The notes under the pieces are model-generated. The model saw nothing but the letters and a program-made list of their open reading frames with translations, was not told the DNA's origin and did no database searches. A stretch of 64,000 nucleotides of DNA from Halomonas organivorans (GTDB lineage: Bacteria > Pseudomonadota > Gammaproteobacteria > Pseudomonadales > Halomonadaceae), in the NCBI RefSeq assembly GCF_014192055.1, contig NZ_JACHXM010000004.1, positions 174,309 to 238,308 of the forward strand, given 5' to 3'. The position numbers and the translations under genes were made by a program. Below, in pieces: positions 8,221-15,162 of the stretch (position 1 is the stretch's first letter; each line of letters begins with the position of its first letter).

Positions 8221-9468
8221 ATGGACTTTCCCCACATCAGTGGCTCGCTGGGCATCGTGCACCCCATCTGCATCGAGCGGGGGCGCAATGCCGAGGTCTG
8301 GGACGAGCAGGGCCGACACTACATCGACTTCATCGGCGGCATCGGTGTGCTCAACCTGGGCCATGGCCATCCGGCCGTCGTCGAGGCGGTCAAGGCCCAG
8401 GTCGAGACGCTGATGCATTCCGCCTTCAATGCCCTGCCGCACCGCGGCTATCTGGAGGTGGTCGAGGCCCTGGATGCCTTCGTGCCGGTCGACTATCCGC
8501 TGTCCTGCATGCTCACCAATAGCGGCGCCGAGGCCACCGAGAACGCCCTCAAGGTGGCCCGTGCCGCCACCGGTCGCCAGGCGGTGATCGCCTTCGACGA
8601 CGGCTTCCACGGCCGCACCCTGGCGGCGCTCAACCTCAATGGCAAGGTCAAGCCCTACAAGAGCCGGCTCGGTGCCCTGCCGGGGCCGGTGTTCCACCTG
8701 CCGTTTCCCAGCCGTGACAGCGGCGTGGGGGCCGACGAGGCCCTGGCGGCCCTGGCGCGGCTCTTCGAGGTGGAAGTGCCCAGCGACGAAGTGGCGGCGA
8801 TCATCGTCGAACCGGTACAGGGCGAGGGGGGCTTTCGCCTGCTGGATGCCGAGTTCGCTGCCCGCCTGCGGTCGCTGTGTGATGAACACGGCATCGTGCT
8901 GATCCTCGACGAGATCCAGTCCGGCTTCGGGCGGACGGGCCAACGCTTCGCCTTCTCGCACCTGGGCATCGAGCCCGACCTGCTGCTGATGGGCAAGAGC
9001 ATGGCCGCAGGCCTGCCGCTGGCCGCGGTGGTGGGCAAGGCATCGCTCATGGACGCCCTGCCCAAGGGCGGGTTGGGCGGCACCTATTCGGGCAATGCCG
9101 TGGCCTGCGCCGCCGCCAGGACGGTCATGAACCTGATGAGCAAAGATCGCCTGCACCAGTGGGGCGAGGCCCAGGAGGCAGCGATCGTCGCGGCCCATGA
9201 CGACTGGCGCGAGCGCTTCTCGATGGTGGGTGCCTTGACCGGGATCGGCGCCATGCGCGGCATCGTCTTCGAGGATACCGAGAACGCCTCGGGCGCCGAG
9301 CACCTGGCGGCGCTGCTGGCGGCCGGCCGAGAAGCCGGCGTGCTGCTGATGCCCAGCGGGCGGCGGCGCAACGTTCTGCGTCTGCTGGCGCCGCTGACCG
9401 CCGAGCCCGAGATCATGGCCGAGGGCCTGGCGCGCGTGACCCGGGCCCTGGAATCGCTGACCCCATGA
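8221..9468 (+). CDS. Class III (PLP) aminotransferase, probable 2-aminoadipate transaminase
   Basis: A 415-residue fold-type I, class III aminotransferase. TNSGAEATENALK is at residues 99-111, the PLP-contacting ILDEIQSGFGRTG has Asp230, and the Schiff-base lysine is Lys259 in LLMGKSMAAGLPL. On sequence alone it could be a 4-aminobutyrate or ornithine-type enzyme. The context (ydiJ and hglS in the same operon) argues for 2-aminoadipate to 2-oxoadipate, the step before HglS in lysine catabolism of Pseudomonas putida. The stop overlaps the ydiJ start (ATGA). A CAGGAA box precedes the ATG. Confidence 0.85.
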   Translation: MDFPHISGSLGIVHPICIERGRNAEVWDEQGRHYIDFIGGIGVLNLGHGHPAVVEAVKAQVETLMHSAFNALPHRGYLEVVEALDAFVPVDYPLSCMLTNSGAEATENALKVARAATGRQAVIAFDDGFHGRTLAALNLNGKVKPYKSRLGALPGPVFHLPFPSRDSGVGADEALAALARLFEVEVPSDEVAAIIVEPVQGEGGFRLLDAEFAARLRSLCDEHGIVLILDEIQSGFGRTGQRFAFSHLGIEPDLLLMGKSMAAGLPLAAVVGKASLMDALPKGGLGGTYSGNAVACAAARTVMNLMSKDRLHQWGEAQEAAIVAAHDDWRERFSMVGALTGIGAMRGIVFEDTENASGAEHLAALLAAGREAGVLLMPSGRRRNVLRLLAPLTAEPEIMAEGLARVTRALESLTP

Positions 9469-12400
9469 TCGCTCGGCTCGAGGCGAGGGAGGCGATGGCC
9501 GGAGAGTACCGATACTTCCTCGAGGCCCTGCAAGACGCTGGCTTCGAGGGCGAGATCGCCCCGGACTACGCCAACCGCACGGTGCTGGCCACCGACAACT
9601 CGATCTACCAGCGCCTGCCCCAGGCGGTGATCTATCCGAAGCACGCCGACGACCTCGAGCGCCTGGCCCGGCTCGCCGCCCGCGAGGAGTTCCGCCGGGT
9701 GGCGCTGGCCCCGCGCGGCGGCGGCACCGGCACCAACGGCCAGTCGCTGACCGACGGCCTGGTGGTCGACGTCTCCAAGCACATGAACGCCATCCTCGAC
9801 ATCGACGTCGAGGCCCGACGGGTGCGCGTCCAGGCCGGCGTGGTCAAGGACCAGCTCAACGCCGCGCTCAAGCCCCACGGGCTGTTCTTCGCCCCGGAGC
9901 TCTCGACCTCCAACCGCGCCACCATCGGCGGCATGATCGCCACCGACGCCAGCGGCCAGGGCAGCTGCGAGTACGGCAAGACCCGCGACCACGTGCTCGA
10001 GCTCGACAGCGTGCTGCTCGGCGGCGAGCGCCTGGTCACCCACCCGGTGGACGAAGACGAGCTCGAGGCGCTGTGCCGGCGCGACGCCGCCGTGGGCCGG
10101 GTGCATCGCATGGCCCGCGAGATCATCGACACCGAGCGCCAGCGCATCCGCGAGACCTTCCCGCCGCTCAACCGCTGCCTGACCGGCTACGATCTCGCCC
10201 ATCTGCGCACCGAGGACGGCAAGTTCGACCTCAACAGCGTGCTGTGCGGCGCCGAGGGCTCGCTGGCGTTCACCAGCGAGGCGGTGCTCAACGTGCTGCC
10301 GATTCCCAGGCACTCGACCCTGGTCAACGTGCGCTACGCCGGCTTCATGGACGCCCTGCGCGACGCCAAGGCTCTCATGGCAAGCTCCGCCGCCCCCACC
10401 TCTATCGAGACGGTGGACGACAAGGTGCTGGGCCTGGCCCAGCAGGACTTCGTGTGGGACAGCGTCGGCGAGTTCTTTCCAGAAACCGGCGACACGCCGA
10501 CCCACGGCATCAACCTGATCGAGTTCAACGACGACGACCCCGAGCGGCTGAGCGAGCGGGTCGCGGCCTTCTGCGAACATCTCGCAAAGGACGACAGCGT
10601 CACCCGGCTGGGCTACACCCAGGCCGTGGGCCGGGAAGCGATCACCCGGGTCTACGGCATGCGCAAGCGCGCCGTGGGCCTGCTCGGCAACGTCCAGGGC
10701 GAGAAGCGCCCGCTGCCCTTCGTCGAGGACACCGCGGTGCCGCCGGAGCAGCTGGCCGACTACATCGCCGAGTTCCGCGCCCTGCTCGACGCCCGCGGCC
10801 TGGCCTACGGCATGTTCGGCCACGTCGACGCCGGCGTGCTGCACGTGCGCCCGGCGCTGGACATGAAGGACCCGGCCCAGGAGGCGATGATCCGCGAGAT
10901 CTCCGACGCGGTCGCCGCGCTGACCCGGAAGTACGGCGGCCTGCTGTGGGGCGAGCACGGCAAGGGCGTGCGCTCGGAGTACGCGCCGGCCTTCTTCGGC
11001 CCGCTCTACCCGAGCCTGCAGCGGCTCAAGGGCGCCTTCGATCCGCATAACCAGTTGAATCCGGGCAAGATCGCCACGCCGCTGTCCATCCCGCCCGAAG
11101 ACGCGGCACCCTCCAGCCCGCCCGAAGATGCGGCACCCTCTAACCCGCCTGAAGACGCGGGTAGAGCCCCCTCGGCCCAGAATGAGACGCCCGAAGCTGC
11201 GGAACCCTCCAGCCCGCCCGAAGATGCGGGCAGGGCACCGGATTCCGGCTCCGAGCAGGCAACACCGGCCGAGGAAGAGCAGGCCGTGAAGTGGGTCGAC
11301 CCGGGGCTGCTGGCCATCGACGGGGTGCCGACCCGCGGCCAGCTGGATCGCCGTATCGACGAGCGGGTCTGGCAGGCCCACGGCGATGCCGTCTATTGCA
11401 ACGGCAACGGCGCCTGCTACAGCTACGATCCTGAGGACGCCATGTGCCCGTCGTGGAAGGCCACCCGCCAGCGCATCCACTCGCCCAAGGGCCGCGCCAG
11501 CCTGATGCGCGAATGGCTGCGCCTGCAGGGCGAGGCCGGTGTCGACGTGCTCGAGGCCTCGCGCGACGCTCGAAGCGGCGGCGCCTGGGGCGCGCTCAAG
11601 GCCTTCCCCGGCAAGCTCAGGAACACCCTGGCCAAGCGCCGCGGCGAGGACGACTTCTCCCACCAGGTCTACGACGCCATGGCCGGCTGCCTGGCCTGCA
11701 AGTCCTGCGCCGGCCAGTGCCCGGTCAAGGTCAACGTGCCGACCTTCCGCTCGCAGTTCCTCGAGGTCTACCACGGCCGCTACCTGCGTCCGCCGCGCGA
11801 CTACCTGATCGGCGGGCTGGAGTTCATGGTGCCGACGCTCGCCCGCGTCGCGCCGCTCTACAACGCCGCCCTGGACAATCGCTGGGTCAGCCGCCTGCTG
11901 GCCGGCCCGGTGGGCATGGTCGACAGCCCCCGGCTGTCCCGGGCGCGCCTCGACCAGCAGCTCAAGGCCTGGGGCGTGCCCGAAGCCACGCCGACATCGC
12001 TGGGCCGGCTCACCGAGGCCCAGCGCGCCAACAGCGTGGTGCTGGTGCAGGACGCCTTCACCAGCCACTTCGAATCCAAGCTGGTGATGGACGTGGTCGA
12101 GCTGCTCGAGCGCCTCGACGTGCGGGTGTTCGTCGCACCCTTCGCCCCCAACGGCAAGCCGCTGCACGTGCAGGGCTTCCTCGGCGCCTTCGCGCGCACC
12201 GCCGAGAAGCAGGCCGAACGGCTGAGGACGCTGGCCGAGGCCGGCGTGCCGCTGGTCGGCATCGACCCGGCGATGACCCTGACCTATCGCCAGGAGTACG
12301 TGAAGGCGCTGGGCCCCGACGCCGTGCCCGAGGTGCAGATGCTGCCCGAATGGCTGAGTGAGCGGTTGGCAGAGCGCGCGCCCGAGCTGGCACCGGAGGG

Positions 12401-12818
12401 CTCGAGCCTCGACGATCCCGGCTACCGGCTGCTCGCCCACTGCACCGAGAAGACCAACGCCCCGGGCACGCCCAAGGCCTGGCAGCGGCTGTTCGCCGCC
12501 TTCGGCCTGGAGCTCGAGGTAGTGGCCAGCGGCTGCTGCGGCATGTCCGGCACCTACGGTCACGAGGCACGCAACCTCGAGACCTCGAAGACCATCTACG
12601 CCCAGTCCTGGCAGCCCAAGGTCGAGGACCCGGCCAACGCCGGCCGGCTGCTGGCCAGCGGCTACTCCTGCCGCAGCCAGGCCAGGCGGCTCTCGGAGGC
12701 CGCGCTGCGCCACCCGCTGCAGGCGCTGCTGGAAGCGCTCAAGCGGGGCGGCCAGTCGCCGCGGTACGGGCTCGACGACTATCGTTCAGACAATAGACCC
12801 AAGAGGCAATCGACATGA
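9465..12818 (+). CDS. ydiJ: YdiJ-type FAD-linked oxidase with Fe-S domain, probable D-2-hydroxyglutarate dehydrogenase
   Basis: A 1117-residue fusion. It has an FAD-binding PCMH domain (RGGGTGTNGQS near residue 84), an FAD-oxidase C-terminal domain to about 535, and a 4Fe-4S ferredoxin-like part with CLACKSCAGQCPV near 742. A C-terminal CCG domain carries GCCGMSGTYGHE near 1022. Homologues in P. putida oxidise D-2-hydroxyglutarate to 2-oxoglutarate and pass electrons on. It is about 100 residues longer than E. coli YdiJ as I recall it, mainly because of a Pro/Glu/Ala-rich linker of about 75 residues (537-611) built from nine-residue repeats between the flavin and Fe-S halves. It overlaps both neighbours by ATGA junctions. 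Confidence 0.88.
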   Translation: MIARLEAREAMAGEYRYFLEALQDAGFEGEIAPDYANRTVLATDNSIYQRLPQAVIYPKHADDLERLARLAAREEFRRVALAPRGGGTGTNGQSLTDGLVVDVSKHMNAILDIDVEARRVRVQAGVVKDQLNAALKPHGLFFAPELSTSNRATIGGMIATDASGQGSCEYGKTRDHVLELDSVLLGGERLVTHPVDEDELEALCRRDAAVGRVHRMAREIIDTERQRIRETFPPLNRCLTGYDLAHLRTEDGKFDLNSVLCGAEGSLAFTSEAVLNVLPIPRHSTLVNVRYAGFMDALRDAKALMASSAAPTSIETVDDKVLGLAQQDFVWDSVGEFFPETGDTPTHGINLIEFNDDDPERLSERVAAFCEHLAKDDSVTRLGYTQAVGREAITRVYGMRKRAVGLLGNVQGEKRPLPFVEDTAVPPEQLADYIAEFRALLDARGLAYGMFGHVDAGVLHVRPALDMKDPAQEAMIREISDAVAALTRKYGGLLWGEHGKGVRSEYAPAFFGPLYPSLQRLKGAFDPHNQLNPGKIATPLSIPPEDAAPSSPPEDAAPSNPPEDAGRAPSAQNETPEAAEPSSPPEDAGRAPDSGSEQATPAEEEQAVKWVDPGLLAIDGVPTRGQLDRRIDERVWQAHGDAVYCNGNGACYSYDPEDAMCPSWKATRQRIHSPKGRASLMREWLRLQGEAGVDVLEASRDARSGGAWGALKAFPGKLRNTLAKRRGEDDFSHQVYDAMAGCLACKSCAGQCPVKVNVPTFRSQFLEVYHGRYLRPPRDYLIGGLEFMVPTLARVAPLYNAALDNRWVSRLLAGPVGMVDSPRLSRARLDQQLKAWGVPEATPTSLGRLTEAQRANSVVLVQDAFTSHFESKLVMDVVELLERLDVRVFVAPFAPNGKPLHVQGFLGAFARTAEKQAERLRTLAEAGVPLVGIDPAMTLTYRQEYVKALGPDAVPEVQMLPEWLSERLAERAPELAPEGSSLDDPGYRLLAHCTEKTNAPGTPKAWQRLFAAFGLELEVVASGCCGMSGTYGHEARNLETSKTIYAQSWQPKVEDPANAGRLLASGYSCRSQARRLSEAALRHPLQALLEALKRGGQSPRYGLDDYRSDNRPKRQST
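11091..11240 (+). repeat. In-frame 27-bp repeats encoding the YdiJ interdomain linker
   Basis: Three consecutive 27-base units (11091, 11118, 11145) and a fourth at 11214 encode variants of PPEDAAPSS. They lie exactly between the FAD-oxidase and Fe-S halves of ydiJ. The units differ by a few third-position and other changes, so they are old or diverging duplications that preserve the frame. Confidence 0.85.
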
Positions 12819-14176
12819 CGACCACATCCCTCGTCTCCACCGACGCGATCCGCGACCGCTTCTCCCAGGCCATGTCGGCCATGTACCAGGCCGAGGTGCC
12901 CCAGTACGAGACCCTGCTGGCGCTGGTCGACGAGGTGAACCGCGAGACCCTGGCGCGTGACGCCGGGCTGGCCGAGCGCCTGGAGGCCCACGACGAGCTG
13001 AATCGCCTCGGCGTCGAGCGTCACGGTGCCATCCGCGTGGGCAGCGCCGCGGAGCTGGCCATGCTGCGTCGGCTGTTCGCGGTGATGGGCATGTATCCGG
13101 TGGGGTACTACGATCTCGCCGAGGCCGGGGTGCCGGTGCATTCCACCGCCTTTCGCCCGGTCGACGACGCGGCCCTGGCCCGCAATCCCTTCCGCGTCTT
13201 CACCTCACTGCTGCGCCTGGAGCTGATCGAGAACGAGGCGCTGCGCGAGCGGGCCGCGGCGATCCTGGCCCAGCGCGACATCTTCACCCCCGGCGCCCGG
13301 GAGCTGATCGAGCTCTGTGAGCACCAGGGCGGGCTGACCGAGGAGCAGGCCGAGCGGTTCGTGGCCGAGGCGCTGGAGACCTTCCGCTGGCACCGCGACG
13401 CCACCGTGGATCTGGATACCTATGAGGCGCTGCACGCCGAGCACCGGCTGATCGCCGACGTGGTGTGCTTCCGCGGGCCGCACATCAACCACCTGACACC
13501 GCGCACCCTGGACATCGACGAGGTCCAGCGGCGCATGCCGGCCGCCGGCATGAATCCCAAGGCGGTGATCGAGGGCCCGCCGCGCCGCGACTGCCCGATC
13601 CTGCTGCGCCAGACCAGCTTCAAGGCGCTGGAGGAGTCGATCCGCTTCGCCAGCGATCGCCAGGGCACCCACACCGCGCGCTTCGGCGAGATAGAGCAAC
13701 GCGGCGTGGCGCTGACCGCCGAGGGTCGGGCGCTCTACGACCGCCTGCTCGCCGCCTCCCGCGAACGCACCGCGGGGCTCGCCAACGAGGACCACCAGCG
13801 GGTGCTGGCCGAGGCCTTCGCCGACTTCCCCGACGACGAGGCCGTGCTGCGTCGCCGCAGCCTGGCGTTCTTCGAGTACCGGCTGACCGAGGCCGGGCGG
13901 GCCTCCGGTCCGGTCGACACCCCTGATCCCGAGGCGCTGATCGAGCGCGGCCTGGTGGTCGCCCGGCCGATCACCTACGAGGACTTCCTGCCGGTGAGCG
14001 CGGCGGGCATCTTCCAGTCGAACCTGGGCGACGGCGGCGGCGAGGCCTATGCCGGCAACGCCAACCGCGAGGCCTTCGAGGCGGCGCTGGGCGCGTCGGT
14101 CACCGACGAGCTGTCCCTCTACGCCGAGCGGGAGCGTACCTCGCTGGCCGCGGTGCGCGAGGCCCTGGCCGGCTGA
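12815..14176 (+). CDS. hglS: 2-oxoadipate dioxygenase/decarboxylase (DUF1338), D-2-hydroxyglutarate synthase
   Basis: A 453-residue DUF1338 protein. HglS of P. putida is a non-heme iron enzyme that decarboxylates and oxygenates 2-oxoadipate to D-2-hydroxyglutarate. The metal ligands and substrate arginine known there (His70, Arg74, His226, Glu294, as I recall) fall at the same residue numbers here: VERHGAIR gives H70 and R74, GPHINH gives H226, and GEIE gives E294. Its product is the substrate of the enzyme encoded just upstream, whose stop codon overlaps this start (ATGA). The cytoplasmic pathway thus joins lysine breakdown to the TCA cycle. Confidence 0.93.
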   Translation: MTTTSLVSTDAIRDRFSQAMSAMYQAEVPQYETLLALVDEVNRETLARDAGLAERLEAHDELNRLGVERHGAIRVGSAAELAMLRRLFAVMGMYPVGYYDLAEAGVPVHSTAFRPVDDAALARNPFRVFTSLLRLELIENEALRERAAAILAQRDIFTPGARELIELCEHQGGLTEEQAERFVAEALETFRWHRDATVDLDTYEALHAEHRLIADVVCFRGPHINHLTPRTLDIDEVQRRMPAAGMNPKAVIEGPPRRDCPILLRQTSFKALEESIRFASDRQGTHTARFGEIEQRGVALTAEGRALYDRLLAASRERTAGLANEDHQRVLAEAFADFPDDEAVLRRRSLAFFEYRLTEAGRASGPVDTPDPEALIERGLVVARPITYEDFLPVSAAGIFQSNLGDGGGEAYAGNANREAFEAALGASVTDELSLYAERERTSLAAVREALAG

Positions 14177-14264
14177 GCGCAGACCCACTGGCCGCGGCGG
14201 CGCCTTGGCCGGCCGCGGCGTCGCTCGGCTATGATGGGGCTCCGCCCATGGACGGGGACCCCCG

Positions 14265-15038
14265 ATGTCGCTCCTTTCCGCTTTCGATGCGCTGTCGCCG
14301 CTGTCAGGCGGCCTCGACCTGCTGCTGATCCTGCTCTCGATGCTGACGTCCGGCTTCACCGCGGCCTTCGGCGCCGGCGGTGGGGTGTTGATGATCATGG
14401 CGCTGGCCCAGGTGATGCCGGCGGCGGCGCTGATCCCGGTGCACGGCATGGTGCAACTGGGCTCCAACGTCGGACGCACGGCCATGACCTGGCGCCATGT
14501 CGACCGAGCCACCCTGCTGGCCTTCCTGCCCGGCGTGGTGCTGGGGGCGCTGGCCGCCGCCTGGCTGCTGATCCGGCTCCCCGCCGGCGTGCTGGAGCTG
14601 TGCATCGCCGCCTTCGTGCTCTTCACGCTGTGGGGGCCGGGACTGTCCGGTCGTATCCTGGGTGGGTTCGGCATCCTGGTCGTCGGTGCGGTTACCACCC
14701 TGCTGTCGAGCCTGGTCGGGGCCAGCGGCCCGATGGTGGCCGCCTTCATCAAGCAGCGCCAGGAAGGGCGCCTGGCCAAGGTGGCGACCTTCGCCGCCTG
14801 CATGGTGGCCCAGCACCTCACCAAGGCCTTCGTGTTCGGAGCGGCCGGGTTCGTGTTCCATGAGTGGCTGGGGCTGATCCTGGCCATGGTCGGGGCCGGG
14901 TTCCTCGGCACCTGGCTGGGCCTGCGCCTGCTGCGACGGCTCTCCGATCGCCGCTTCGACGACCTCTTCCGCCTGGTGCTGACCCTGCTGTCGCTGCGAC
15001 TCGCCTGGCTGGGCATTACGCGCCTGTGGGGTGGCTGA
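14265..15038 (+). CDS. TauE/SafE family membrane transporter (putative sulfite/anion exporter)
   Basis: A 257-residue inner-membrane protein with about seven or eight hydrophobic segments. It has the family's duplicated pattern, including GFTAAFGAGGGVLMI near residue 28 and the second-half SSLVGASGPMVAAF near 147. Members export sulfite, sulfoacetate or other small organic anions, and the substrate here is unknown. It starts 88 bases after hglS in the same direction. A GC-rich hairpin-prone stretch lies between, so co-transcription is possible but not certain. Confidence 0.88.
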   Translation: MSLLSAFDALSPLSGGLDLLLILLSMLTSGFTAAFGAGGGVLMIMALAQVMPAAALIPVHGMVQLGSNVGRTAMTWRHVDRATLLAFLPGVVLGALAAAWLLIRLPAGVLELCIAAFVLFTLWGPGLSGRILGGFGILVVGAVTTLLSSLVGASGPMVAAFIKQRQEGRLAKVATFAACMVAQHLTKAFVFGAAGFVFHEWLGLILAMVGAGFLGTWLGLRLLRRLSDRRFDDLFRLVLTLLSLRLAWLGITRLWGG

Positions 15039-15162
15039 GTCTTCGACGTTGAAGCACAGGACCATCGTGCAAGGGGCCATTCGGCGACGGCTTGGCATAT
15101 GCTGAAAGGCATCGTCGGCCATGGATCGCCGATACGCTTCCCGGTTGCCGCGGAGGTCGCCC

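Noticed and set aside
9084..12713. 1209-codon open frame on the minus strand across ydiJ
   Set aside because: It is the antisense shadow of a high-GC gene with strong third-position GC. Its protein is rich in repeated His/Gly/Gln/Val with no domain, while the plus-strand frame has all YdiJ motifs.
13205..15112. 635-codon minus-strand frame across hglS and the TauE/SafE gene
   Set aside because: Low-complexity Arg/Ser/Pro sequence opposite two clearly recognisable genes; a composition artefact.
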